Positions 33,965-46,100 of a stretch of 64,000 bases of DNA are shown piece after piece. The notes beneath the pieces were generated by a model. It searched no databases. It was given only the letters and a program-made list of their open reading frames with translations, and was not told the DNA's origin. Source of the stretch: Diphasiastrum complanatum (lineage: Eukaryota; Streptophyta; Lycopodiopsida; Lycopodiales; Lycopodiaceae). Both the position numbers and the translations under genes were made by a program. Within the stretch, counting starts at the first letter, position 1, and each line of letters starts with the position of its first letter. Location of the stretch: assembly GCA_029204225.1 (NCBI GenBank), contig CM055109.1, positions 29,200,361 through 29,264,360 on the forward strand, written 5' to 3'.

Positions 33965-34668
33965 TGTTGAAAATGAAAAATCATCTATCTTGACTTTAGG
34001 CTTTGGTAAAGTTTTTTTTGTGTGTATATAATGTTTCATATTGCAAATGCCAAGTTTGGCCTAGAAGAAACTCGAGCTACATGGTTTCATCTAGTTGGTC
34101 AATTACAACATGCATATAAAATGTAGACATAGAAATGCCAATTATGGGCTTAGAGAAACTCGTGGCATATCACATGCAAAGTTTGTAAGTGATCCAAAGT
34201 GACATGCAAGGCATGCACAAAATGAATTGGACACATGCATAGTGATTTGGACAATTTTAGTTTAGAGATTGTCACTTGGTAAAAGTAGGTAGATATGCAT
34301 TCATGTAAAGTGACAAATGTAACTAGTTTTTTAGTTATCACTTTCAGATGTGGAAGAAAGTAGAAGAGAGGTGGTTCTACCTCGAGCTATTCCAATCTCC
34401 ATAAATGTATGTGAGCTCTCTCATAATTTTTTTATGAAGAACCAAGCTTTGAAGCTATTCCATGTCAATTTGGATCTATCACCTTCTATGCTTGAATTTT
34501 TTTTTTCTCTCTCTAACTCATGGAGGAGATTGTGCTTTGGTCATAAATTTTTGTACTAGATCTTGATAGTCAATCTAGAATTCGATTATGTGCTAATGAC
34601 AAAGCTTAACAAGATCATTCACACTTTAGAATTGTTCTCCACATATGTGAACTTGCTGGATTTTCATC
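33965..34668 (+). repeat. 5' LTR of the 34-38.4 kb copia element
   Basis: It starts TGTTGAAAATG and ends ...TTTTCATCA just before the primer-binding site. A tract GTTTTTTTTGTGTGTATATAAT occurs near the start. Confidence 0.82.
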
Positions 34669-34669
34669 A

Positions 34670-34682
34670 TGGTATCAGAGCC
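34670..34682 (+). promoter_or_regulatory. Primer-binding site (tRNA-Met type)
   Basis: TGGTATCAGAGCC immediately after the LTR end is the standard plant copia minus-strand primer site complementary to initiator tRNA-Met. Confidence 0.85.
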
Positions 34683-35239
34683 AAATTAAGCTTTGCATGC
34701 TATAATCATTGATTGTGTAGGAAATTTTGAGTACAATTCAAGCAAAAAAACTGTTTACCAAAATCCGAGTGACCATTTTTTTATTTAATTCAAATTTTGC
34801 TTGATTCACAATCCATTTTTTGAGTAATCAATACAAGAAACTTGAGATCTAGACATAGTTTTGAGTTCTTGAACACATCGAGCCTTCTTTGAATCAATAG
34901 TGTTGTCTTTTGAAGCATTACACATGTGCCAAAAGTAGAATCAAAATTTGTCTATACTCTTCAATTCATTTTGAGAGATTGATCTAGTTTATCTTGTTTT
35001 GGTGAAATATTTGAGAACTATCTCAAATTCAGTTACAAGATTTCACATAGGATTTGGTAGTATACCCTTGAAAATTCCTATAGTGAAAGGGAGTAGCAAC
35101 ATCTAGTTTGTTTGGAACAAGCTCAAACATATAATTGTCCAATAACAAGAAGTCTTTACAATATGACACTTATAGGAGGATATCCCTTAGAACCAAGTGA
35201 AAGACTAAGTACCTCCAATTATTTAATAGTGTTGGAAAG

Positions 35240-37967
35240 TTGCTTGATTGTGATTGTGATGTGAAATTCAATGCCAATACTTGCTTTATTAAGAAAGGTG
35301 ATGAGATCCTAGCTAATGGATCTAGATATGGTGGCATCTTTAAGTTAAAAAGGCTTATAAAAATGCAAATTTTTGTGAAATTGCTTTTACGTCTGAGGAG
35401 TTATGGCATAGAAGGTTGGGACATCCCAACTACAAATCTATGCTTTCTATGATCAAGAATGATAAGGCTATTGGCTTACCAAGGTTACTTTCCAAAGATA
35501 TCAAGCCAGTGCTATTGCAAAATCACATAGAAAGCCATATCAAAGGTCGTCTATTAAGACTTCTCATCCTTTGGAATCAATTCACTCGGATGTTCATTTT
35601 TTTTCCTCAAAAAGTATTGGTGGTGCTACCTGTTTTGTTACTTATATTGATGACTTTACAAGATATATTTGGTTGTACCTTCTTTCTTCAAAAGCTATGG
35701 TGTTTGAACACTTCCTAGTTTTCAAAGCTTATGTTGAGAAACAGTTTTCTTTTAAAGTTAAAGCTTTGAGATGTGATGGAGGAGGTGAATACATTTTCAA
35801 TAAGTTCCATGATTATTGTGAGGTTGAAGAAATCAAGAGAGAATTTTCTTGTGCTTATTCCCCATCTCAAAATGGGGTTGCTGAAAGAAAAAATCGATCT
35901 CTATGTGAATGTGCTAAAGCAATCCGAATTGAAGCTTCTTTGTCTATTGAATATTAGGGAGAAGCAATTAATTGTACAATTTGTTTGTGCAATAGATTAC
36001 CTCATAATACACTTGCAGGAAGATCACCATATGAAGTTTTATTCAAGAAGAAACCTAAGGTTGATCACCTTAGACTTTTTGGATGTACTTGTTTTGTTCA
36101 TGTACCCTTGGAAACAAGGAAAAAAGATGATCCAAATTTAATCAAAGGGATCATGGTTGGATACCCATCCAACAAGAAGGCATACAGAATTTATGTTCCC
36201 TCTACCTCAATTACAATTGAGAGTAGAGTGTTATTTTTCATGAGAGTCAAAAATACATCTTTGAAGAGGCCGAGATCAAAGATTCTCAATGAGATTCTCA
36301 TAATATCTCTCTTGAAGATTATCATGAAGGGATGTGGCCGAGAATTGAGGAGTCACCTAGAGTCTTCTCACCAAGAAGATCACTAAGAGATAGATCCGAG
36401 CCTAAGAGGCTCTCATATGGAGAAAAAGGCAAACAAGTGAAACTCAACTCCACTAATTATGCATATTTTATTTCACATAAAGAGCCGAAGGATGTACAAG
36501 AAGCACTCAATTCAAGAGAAAGACATGAGAGCTTGTGGATCTTCCATCCAACAAGCACACAATTGGTTGCAAATGATTTTTTTGAGTCAAATATAATCAA
36601 GATGGCACAATCAACAAATATAAGGCAAGACTTTGTGCAAAGGGCTTTGCCCAAGTTTATGGACTTGATTATGAAGAGACTTTTGCTCCTGTTGCAAAGA
36701 TGGTATCAATAAGAATCATCATATCTATTGCTTGTTTTTTCAAATGGCAAGTATTTCAACTAGATGTCTCAAATGCTTTCTTAAATGGATATCTAGAAGA
36801 AGATATTTATACGGAACAATTTCCTGGGTTCATCCAAGACAAGACCAAAGTTTGCTTGCTTTTCAAAAGTCTCTATGGACTAAAGCAAACACCAAGATCG
36901 TGATATTCTCGACTTAACACTTTCCTTATCTCACTAGGATTCAATCTTAGTAACTTTGATCTTTCCTTGTATATCAAGTTCTATGCTAGTAATATTGTCA
37001 TTCTTCTAATTTATGTTGTTGATATAATTCTAAGTGGAAGTTGTATCAATTTAGTTGAGGAAACTAAAATTGCACTTGGAGGAGAATTCAAGATGCAAGA
37101 TCTTGGAAAAAAACATTATATCTTAGGATTAGAGATTGACTTCCATAATGAAAAAGCTTTTATTTGTCAATCTAAGTATGCTCTTTCAATGTTGAAGAAG
37201 TTTTAATATGCTAGATTGTAAGAGTGTTGATATCCCTATGAAGCAAAATGTAAAAGACTCTAACAAAGGTGATGAAAGATCCTTCGTGGACATCACTCTT
37301 TTTAGGAGTCTTATAGGCTCTTTAATTTGGCTTACCATAACTAGGCCTGATGTAAGTTTTAGTGTTCATAAGTTGAGCCAAGTTATGCAAAATCCTATTA
37401 TTCATCATTGGAAAATGGCCAAAAGAGTATTTAGGTACATATCTTCAACCTATGATTATGGTTTGTTATACAAAAGTGAAAATCTTTCTATTGTTGCCTA
37501 TTCTGACTCGGATTTTGCTAGTGATAAAGTAGATCGGAAATCTACAAGTGCATATGTCATACTTTGGAGGAAATTTAATATCTTGGTTTTTTAAAAAGCA
37601 AGATACCATATCACTCTCATCTGAATATAAGGCACTTACTACTACAACAAAAGAAGTGCTTTGGATCAAGAGGTTGCTTTTGGAGCTAAACACTATCAAG
37701 GAGAATGATCTACCATTGATCATGTGTGACAATATTTCAGTAGAAGCCCTTGCCAACAGTCCAATATTTCACTCAAGGAGCAAACAGATCGAAGTTGCAC
37801 ATCACTTTGTGAGAGCGAAGCTCATTGGAGGAGAAATCTATTTGGAGCACATCGACACATTATCATATATTGTAGATTCGCTCACCAAACCTTTGAGCAA
37901 AGATTACTTCATCAAGCATAGAGTCAATCTTGGATTAATTCCAAGATCCATGTTCAAGTCAATATAG
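35240..37967 (+). pseudogene. Copia pol (integrase, reverse transcriptase, RNase H), broken
   Basis: Segments in order: GAG-pre-integrase (ANTCFIKKGDEILANGSRYG; LWHRRLGHPNYKSM), integrase (FVTYIDDFTRYIWLYLLSSK; ALRCDGGGEYIFNKF; SPSQNGVAERKNRSLCECAK), linker (RLFGCTCFVHVPLETRKKDD; ESPRVFSPRRSLRDRSEPKR), RT (FQLDVSNAFLNGYLEEDIYT; SLYGLKQTPRS) and RNase H (KQDTISLSSEYKALTTTTKE; SKQIEVAHHFVRAKLIGG; DSLTKPLSKDYF). The catalytic YVDD box reads YVVD, so the RT would be inactive even without the stops and shifts at about 35450, 35957, 36900 and 37206. Confidence 0.88.
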
Positions 37968-37981
37968 ATACTTTTTAGGAG

Positions 37982-38420
37982 TGTTGAAAATGAAAAATCA
38001 TCTATCTTGACTTTAGGCTTTGGTAAAGTTTTTTCTATGTGTATGTAATGTTGCATATTGTAAATGCCAAGTTTGGCCTAGAAGAAACTCGAGCTACATG
38101 GTTTCATATGTCTAGTTGGTCAATTACAACATGCATATATGGGCTTAGAGAAACTCGTGGCATATCACATGCAAAGTTTGTAAGTGATCCAAAAAGTGAC
38201 ATGCAAGGCATGCACAAAGTGAATTGGACACATGCATAGTGAGTTGGACAATTCTAGTTTAGAAATTGCCACTTGGTAAAAGTGGTAGAAATGCATTCAT
38301 GTAAAGTGACAAATGTCACTAGTTTTTTAGTTATCACTTTTAAATGTGGAAGAAAATAAAAGAGAGGTGGTTCTACCTCGAGCTATTCCAATCTCCATAA
38401 ATGTATGTGAGCTCTCTCAT
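37982..38420 (+). repeat. 3' LTR (truncated) of the 34-38.4 kb copia element
   Basis: It starts TGTTGAAAATGAAAAATC directly after the purine-rich stretch and follows the 5' copy for about 440 bp. Confidence 0.82.
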
Positions 38421-38617
38421 AGCATTCACGTGGTACTTTGAATTTATGAGAAAACCTCTTTCCTCCTACTTGTTCCAAACTCTCTTTAGTGTTTCAGACT
38501 CCAAAATGAAGTGAGTCACGTTACACTCTCTTAGTCCTTGGACTGGTTTTATTTGGGGATATGGGCATATGCAATGTATCCAAACAACGAACGTCCTTCT
38601 ATAATGTATCTTAGAAA

Positions 38618-39350
38618 CCCATTCCGACTCTTTTGGGTCGGAACGTACTGTACATACCGTACCGTTCATTCCAAAACGTACCGCGTCAGAACGTTTTTTT
38701 TTTTTTAAATCTCTCTCTCTTGTCTATATGGTGTTATATGAAATTGGAATTTGTATTAGGAAGGCTTAGGATCCAACTGTAGCTAATGTGTTTTGGTTAA
38801 GGTAGAAGAGATTCAGAACTATCCTCACAGTAAATTTTCAGTTCGGGCGATCGTAAAATAGAGATAGATGGGGTGGAATAGGGAATAGGTGAAATACAAG
38901 TGGTTGTAGTGCAATCATTATATGTAATCAGCAATGTAGATTGCATACGCGTAGCAAGTGCATGCAATAAATCTTGCAAGAGAGATTGTGAATGAGGTGG
39001 AACAAATGACTGAGAGGAGAATCTTGGACAATGTGGATCTATCTGTGGATTCTCCTAGTGGTGGGAGTGAGAAATCACCACTACTCACAGAAGCCTTTAT
39101 GATGGAAGGAATTTTGCAACCAAGATAACCCGTAGAAGTATAATGCATAGAACTGCGATCAACTATAGAACTAGAACCCAATCCCAAATGGAAGCCAAAA
39201 GTAGAGAAGGCTTAGTTGCCCGTTCTGTCTATTAACTCTCAGGACATGTTTTTTTTTTTTGTAAAAGTAAACATATTTTTTTTTAATTTTTTTGGGAGTC
39301 CCGTTCCGGAACGGAACGCATTCTAGACCTCGTTCCGTTCCAGAACGGGT
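38618..39350. mobile_element. Non-autonomous element with hairpin ends, probably hAT-related
   Basis: Left end: CATTCCGAC (38620-38628) with GTCGGAACG (38637-38645), an 8/9 hairpin, then a decayed repeat GGAACGTAC...GTACCGTTC and a T-run. Right end: A/T runs, then CCCGTTCCGGAACGGAACG (39300-39318) with CGTTCCGTTCCAGAACGGG (39331-39349), an 18/19 hairpin. The two ends, one inverted, share CCCRTTCYG, GGAACG and an adjoining homopolymer. The ~730-bp body has no transposase. GCGTTCCGG hairpins next to A-runs also mark the left end of the hAT element at 26.56 kb. No clean target duplication was found. Confidence 0.55.
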
Positions 39351-39374
39351 AACTAAGTGATGTATTGTGAATTT

Positions 39375-39900
39375 TACATGGCTCGATCTCTCTTGGGGTG
39401 TACATATTTCCATTGAACGTCTTTCTAGTATATTTGTAACATAGATGCCTATTTGACCCCAGAATCTTTGGCAGAGTTTTGAGTATCTAAACGTGCATAA
39501 TACCGTTCAACTAGAGTTTTGTTCTTTATCTCCACCATCCTATTGTCTAGGGAGAATACGCAGTAGTTATTTGATGTATGACTCCACAATCTTCACACAT
39601 TTTCTTTAACTCGCTTGATACAAACTTACCACCATGAGTCTTTTCTTAGAATTTTTGGATTCTCGCTAGTTTGGTTCTTAGCATGTGTTGTAAGTGCATA
39701 AATATTTCTAAAGCCTTTAAAGTAGGCTTGAGAAAGGATGTTGAGTTTTTCATTCTGAATTTGTCAATTAAAGTTAGAAAATAGATAACGATCTTATTGT
39801 GACAGATGATACCAGTGATGTTAGGTGGCAAAACTGTTTCTTGAACACGTTCATCTAAGACACACTTGACCAAAAAGGTATGCCCAATGAAATTTACTTG
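39375..39900 (-). mobile_element. Ty1/copia integrase fragment, degenerate
   Basis: The minus strand reads, over two frames, IVIYFLTLIDKFRMKNS (usual 'YFLTFIDDFSRKTW'), then HGGKFVSSELKKMCEDCGVI with HQITTAYSP (usual 'GGEF.S..F..FC...GI..Q.T.PYSP'), then NRMVEIKNKTLVE (usual 'QNGVVERKNRTL'). Stops and shifts make it a fossil. It abuts the hairpin-ended element on its left. Confidence 0.6.
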
Positions 39901-41469
39901 CTTATAAAAGCATTTTTGAATCCATAGAAGAGTTATTATGCATATGGATCAACAAAGTGTGTTTTTGTTGTCCTTTTCTAGGTTGAAAAAATAGTTCTAA
40001 CTCAATGGTTTTTAACATTCGACATTGTCATGATGCAGGTTGATCAAATCGATAGAGACAACATTATTTTAGAGGGTGACATCGTTAAACTTTGCAATAA
40101 GAACAAAAGGTTGCAATAGCATGGTGTTCTTCAATCCTACAAAGATGTTAGTGATCATGGAAGCATTGTAGGTGAATCTATAAATGGCTTCACACTTTGG
40201 CCTTAGCATTTAACCATGTTCTATGATAAGTGAATTTCATGGAGTGGAGGAGAGAAAAGTTCCTCTTTTGTGTACTTATTGATATAAGGTTTGTTAATGA
40301 AAATGGAAGTATCACTAAGAAAAACTTGTCTCTTGGTTGTTGATTTGTTAGGCATTAAAATCGTTTTCCTATATTAACATGTTATGTTGATGTCATTCAT
40401 AAATGAGTCCATAAGAGATTCTTAATAGCTTTTAAATAGCACCAATGCATACAATAGTGTTCTTTCATAATATGGTTAAATGTTCGTGAATTCTTTTTGA
40501 TAATATCTATGAAAATTATGTTTGTTGACAAGTGTCCCCTATTTAAGACATCTACCACTATCACAAATGCTATAAGAGAGCATAACGCTAACATGGTATG
40601 TTGCAAAACTGCTTCAAAAAAAATCAAATGCTTCATGGGACTCGATGATTTGTTTTAATTCATCCAATGAATTGTTATAATTCACTTCCTCTCTTTTACC
40701 CATAATTAAATATGGACAAGTAAGCTTAAACTCTGGCTTTTTGGCTTAGATATATGTTACGAAAATGTAGTAAGAGTATACTAGTTTATAGATTGCGTTC
40801 TTTACTTGAAGAATTGTGCAGATTATGCATTCATGAACCTTTCATTAAAAGCAAGCTCTTCTTAACATGAGAAATTTTGTCTGTAGCTGATTATGAAGTA
40901 TGAGAATAAATTATCAAACGATCATGTTTTGAAATGAACATTTTAACCTCTCCCTCCTCTTCAAAGCAGGGGTTGGTAAAAACCTGTTCCTTTTTAGAGA
41001 TGGTTTTTCCCATTGTTGGCCGTATATTGGTATTTATTTCCAGTTTGTAACCCAATTTTAGAGACTTTAATTGATGGGTAAGCTATTCTTTAAGAACCAG
41101 CTTCTATATAGAACCATCTGGTATGGGCTTTTGTAAAAGCTGTTTGAGAACCATGGGGTCCCTTTAAGCACTAGATTGAAGTTGAAAATCCAAAAAACAT
41201 TTTCTTATTGGTATTAACTATCCCTACAAAAATCCAAAAATCATTTTCTGACGAGGGAGTAATTAATGAATGATCATTTAGCAAAATAAGTAATGGGCCA
41301 ACAAATTTTTGAGACACCATAACTTCTTTGGCCATTGCTCACTTGTAATCTACCATGGTTGATTCTTCAATGGAAGATAATCACATATCAACTTTGTATT
41401 GAAAAGTGACATTTTCAAATCCATACCATTTACCATGACCAATTTTACGGTTTTTGGTTGTCATTTGCC
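39901..41469. other. Intergenic stretch, nothing recognised
   Basis: AT-rich sequence with only short frames. It may continue the copia fossil to its left, but no motif supports this. Confidence 0.5.
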
Positions 41470-41490
41470 CATTTTTGGTGTAGTAACCCA

Positions 41491-41571
41491 ACGGGGTTGG
41501 CTCAGTTGGTTGGCTTGGCATCCAAAGTTTCTTTGGTCCCAGGTTCGAGCCTCCCCTTGGAAACCAAGAAG
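41491..41571 (+). mobile_element. Short tRNA-derived SINE, copy 1, with 21-bp target duplication
   Basis: Pol III A box TGGCTCAGTTGG (41498-41509, a perfect fit to TRGCNNAGYNGG) and B box GGTTCGAGCCT (41542-41552), about 32 bp apart as in tRNA genes. The 81-bp body is bounded by direct repeats CATTTTTGGTGTAGTARCCCA at 41470-41490 and 41572-41592 (20/21 identical). It lacks a long tRNA-unrelated tail and ends AAACCAAGAAG. Confidence 0.8.
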
Positions 41572-42037
41572 CATTTTTGGTGTAGTAGCCCATTCTTGCC
41601 ATTATCATCACTTCTTTTTGGTGATTTATCAGCTTTTTGAGGTGTATTTGGTGTTGCCAACACTAGTTTTGGGTGGTTCTATTGTCATTTTTCCATTGTG
41701 CCATTGCTTATTCCTCGTCAAATGCTTGTGTTGTGGAGATTTTATTCAGTGGAGCTACCATTGGCTCTCATTGCCATTTCATCATTTTGCCTACACCTAT
41801 TTCTGCCAAAAGCTCATTAGGGTGCAGCCAATGCATCCTTGGAGCAACCATTGTCCATTTATGATTGAAAGTGTATGACATTTGATGAATCAACATTAGT
41901 CTTGCCTTGCCACTAGCGAGCTATCAACCATCAACGAGTCATAAAATATATCAACCATCAGTGAGCCATCAACCATCAACCACACCTGGCATTAGTGATT
42001 GTGAGCACCATCAATTGGACCTACCATAAGCCATCAA

Positions 42038-42124
42038 CTACTTGATGGGGTTGGCTCAAGTCGTTTTCTTGCCATCCAAAGTTTCTTTCGCCTCAGGTTC
42101 AAGCCTCCCTTGGAGATCAAGATT
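42038..42124 (+). mobile_element. Short tRNA-derived SINE, copy 2, with its own target duplication
   Basis: The body GGGGTTGGCTCAAGTCG ... CATCCAAAGTTTCTTT ... CAGGTTCAAGCCTCC is clearly the same family as the copy 550 bp upstream, with a decayed A box and a B box carrying A for G. It is flanked by CATAAGCCATCAA at 42025-42037 and 42125-42137. The different duplication shows an independent insertion. Confidence 0.7.
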
Positions 42125-42769
42125 CATAAGCCATCAATGATTTAGGAAAGTGTGAAATATAGTTATCTCGTTATTGTCCGTGATATCTCTTGAAACACTT
42201 ACAGGTTAAGTTTTAGACTACCTGTTAAAACCTGAAGAGATGAAGTTCTAAAAGTGCAAAGAGCTAAATAGCAGGAAGATGTTGTCTTAAATTAACAGAT
42301 AAAAAGTTTAGATTGACCATTTCATATTCACAAACTTAATATTTATCTGGTGGCATCAAGTGCAAGGCATTGGCAATTGTGGATCTGCCATAAACGAGCA
42401 TCAATGATTGTATCTGTAGACCGTTAGCGATTGTGTGTGAGCGACCATTAACGACTAACCATTAGTGAGAGCCATTGCTATATGGTTTGTTCTATCATTA
42501 GCCAGCCATCATTTGAACCTACTATGAGCTTTTTGTTGATTTTGCCATCAGTGACCAGCTCTACAGAAAATGGTTGGACTAACCATAAACATTTGTTGGA
42601 TTCTTTGTTGCAGCCTGATAGTTGGAAAACCATAAATCTTGTATTGTAGTCTTGGCTTTTGCTTGAAATCTACAGTTCTTCACTATCATTACCAAGTTAG
42701 TACTTTATAGTAATCATTGTTTTCTCTGTTAGACAGCACAATCATCTAGTATTTCCTTCTTGTCACCAA

Positions 42770-43045
42770 CTTGTGGAGGAGGTGATACCATAAATGGTTG
42801 CCAAAACTTTGGAAAGGTCTATGCCCTCCCTTTATTGGTTGGTTGTGTAACTGTTACAACATCATTTGATCTTTGGATGTCATGTGGAGGAATTGACACT
42901 TTTGTCCTAATTAAAAACTTTCTAAATGACTCTTGGGTTGTGTGGCCGTGGATTGTGAATTTGTTCGAGACACCTGATACAAGTGGCACATATATGGCAC
43001 TACAATTGAGTCTCACAAATACTTGGGCATGCGAAGGATGAGGAT
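42770..43045 (+). mobile_element. hAT transposase fragment of a second lineage
   Basis: The frame reads FGKVYALPLLVGCVTVTTSF, then DLWMSCGGIDTFVLIKNFLN, then LFETPDTSGTYMALQL. This is the central catalytic-region wording of plant hAT transposases (usually '...FDLWMSRGG.DTFVLV.NFL...HVTVGLFE..DTSG..MA.QL'). It differs from the DUF659-type hAT in the NOL6 intron. Only about 90 residues survive and no ends are seen. Confidence 0.6.
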
Positions 43046-43129
43046 GCAAATTTGAACACAACGACATATCTTTTGTCTTTGTGGTGGATTGTGAGCCTTT
43101 GAAATTGCGTGAGCCCTATGTCTGAATCT

Positions 43130-46100
43130 CGGATTCCAACTTGAGACTTACTCGGGGGAGAAGAAAGAGAAAAAACTAGAATTTGTGGAGGACTGGCTCA
43201 TCAAGTGGAGCAGTTATTTTATTCTACATGGTGTTCTTGAGGAAAAAAAGATCAAGGGCGTTGTGTTGTTTCTACGCGGCAAGGCGTCGTCGTGGTGGCA
43301 TGATCTGACAGTCAAACTCATGACTTGAGAAACATTCGCAGAAGTCTTCAATAAAGTTTTCGTTATTACCGATGACGTTGATTATTACCAAAAGTTCGTG
43401 AACTGCAAGATGGGGAGTAAGAGCTTAGATATTTTGTCCAGAAAGGAAGAAACCTACGACACAAAAGATCGAAATAACTGGTGGTAAAGATAAAACTTTG
43501 GAAATTAGCCTGACAACTGAAGCCAGCAATCATAAATACAAAGTTTATCTAGCTTCAAGAGCAGAGGTGGAGACTTGGAACATGAAAGTGCCAAATCTCC
43601 TAGTGAAAATTCAATATTATTTTCATGTCTAAGACCTAGCCCGTATAGATTAATTTTTTGGTTATGATTGGTTATTTAATAAATTGCCTTTTCTAGCTAT
43701 TGATTTTGAAAAGCATATTATCACTTTCAAGGAGGGTGATAAGGAAGTTACTTGGTAGCAATGTTGTACATCCATTGGATGGAGTTTCTACAGTTAATAT
43801 AATGGAATTATTTGATTATTCACAGTATGAAATTTGTTCAATGTTTGTTATTCATATTGTGGATTTGCTGATGTGTATCTAAATTGTTGTGAATTTTCAG
43901 TAATTCTTAGCTCAGTAAATTTTGATCATGAACAAGAAATGAGAAATCAGATCATAATTAAATTGAAAGATGTATTTCTATTAGAATTACCTCATGGTTT
44001 ACCTCCATCTAAGTCAGTAGACCACATGATAGAGTTAGTTCCAAAAAGTCAACTTATTTCTAGGCAGTCTTATAGGTTCTCTCTAAATGAGAAGATAGAT
44101 ATTTCAAATCAAATAGAAAATTATCTGAGAATGGATCATATCTGAGAATAGACAACCCAGTAAGTCACCATGGGGCGTTGTTGTTCTTTTGAAAGTGAAG
44201 AAGGATGGAGGTTTCCAGATGTGCATAGATTATAAGGGGCTAAATAAAGTGACTATTAGTAATAAATATCCATTAGCCAGGATGGATGATCTTGTAGATC
44301 GTTTGGGTGGGGCTAAATACTTTTCTAAGATTGATCTCATGACAAGGTACCATCAAATCAAGAATTAAATCAGAAAATGTCCAAAAGACTAGATTTCGTA
44401 CTAGATTTGGCCATTATGAGTTCCTAGTGTTGGCTTTTGGGTTAACGAACACTCCAGCATTCCAACAAATGATGAACAATTTGTTTCGTCCATATTTGGG
44501 GGAGTTTGTGGTAGTGTTTCTAGATGCTATTCACATCTACAGTAAGACCTCTAGAGAACACATAGAACATATCAGAACTATCTTGAAGAAACTCTGACAG
44601 GAGTTATTCTATGCTAAGTAATCTAAGTGTGAATTTTTTAAGCATGAGCTGATTTATCTCGGTCATAAGATTACTGCTTATGGGATCAAGATTGACAAGG
44701 ATAAAATCAAGATAGTAGTTGATTGGCCGATTCTACAAACTATTAAGCAAGTTAAATCATTCTTAGGATTTATGGTTTTCTTTTGGAGATTTACTGAGGA
44801 TTACTCTAAAGTACTGGCACCACTCAATGATCTGACAAAAGAGATTGTTAACAAAAATAAATAGAGGAATTAACCTAGTCTACCTATTGTATGGAATGAA
44901 GAACTGAATCAGAGTTTTGAGAAACTTAAGACTTTGATTGTTTCGGCTCCTTTTTGACAAATTACGGATCTAGATTTACCTTACATCATGAAAACTGACG
45001 CTTGCCAGTGATATTGCGATTGGAGCGGTTCTATTGTAGAACGATAGGCCACTAGCATTTGAAAGCAAAATAATCATTGCTCTTTAGTTGCGTTATACTA
45101 TGTAGGAAAAGAAATTATTTGCAGTTATCCATGCACTTAAAACCCGGAGACACTACTTGTATGATAATAAGTTTATATTGTATATGAATCGCCAGCCTCT
45201 TAAGTACTTTTGTAATCAGCATGATCTTCGGGGTATGAAAGCCCGATGGGCCAAATTGATGCAAGAATTTGATCATGAAATCCATTATATAAGAGGCAGC
45301 TCTAATCAGGTTGTGGATGCTCTTAGTTGAATCAAGGAACTTAATGAATTGTCTTTTACCTAGATTTCTATGGATCTATATCTTTTGATCAAAGGAATAT
45401 ATAAAAATGATTTTATTTTTGTCGTATTAGAAAAATTGTTCGAATTGGAAAAAATGAGGAAGTGATGAGACGAGTTCACAGGGGTCTCAACTAACAAAGA
45501 AAGACAAGAATATTGTAGAACAGTTTACCATTTGAGATGGATTGCTATTTCAGAATGGAAAGGTTTGCATACCAGAGGTCGATGTGCTCAAACACAAGAT
45601 TTTGTTTGAATGTCATGACATACCCTGTGTAGGACATCTCGGTATATATATGACTCTTGACTTGGTCAAAAGAGAGTTTTATTGGCCAAAACTCAATCCA
45701 TATGTTGAGTTATACATGATTAAATACAAGCCCAATCAACTAGCTAAGACTGAATGCCTTAAGGCTGGTGGTTTGTTGCATCCATTGGGTATCTCTAATA
45801 AGAAATTAGAGAGTATATCGATGGACTTTGTAGTTGGACTTCCAAAGACCCAACGACAAAATGATTCTATTTGGGTTGTAGTGGACATGTTAATAAGTCA
45901 GCTGTGTTCATACCAGTTAAGTCAACCATTAAGGCTTCTAAATTATCCTAGATCTTTGTGAAAAGATTATTTTAGCTGTATGGACTGTTGAGTGACATTG
46001 TTAGTGATAGAGATCCTAAGTTCACAGGTCAATTCTAGTCAACAATATTCTATTAATTGGAAACTTCTCTTAGTTTAGTTCTACTGATGATTCTAAATCA

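Larger units (their letters stand above)
33965..38420 (+). mobile_element. Ty1/copia retrotransposon with both LTRs, gag lost, 3' LTR truncated
   Basis: Structure: 5' LTR 33965 to about 34668, primer-binding site TGGTATCAGAGCC (34670-34682), a ~500-bp gap where gag should be, pol fragments 35240-37967, a purine-rich stretch (ending TTTTTAGGAG), and the 3' LTR from 37982. The LTRs share TGTTGAAAATGAAAAATC and most of the following ~430 bp, but they differ by several indels (for example about 24 bp extra in the 5' copy near 34120). The insertion is therefore old. Homology of the 3' LTR ends at CTCTCTCAT (38420), so its last ~270 bp are gone. Confidence 0.9.
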
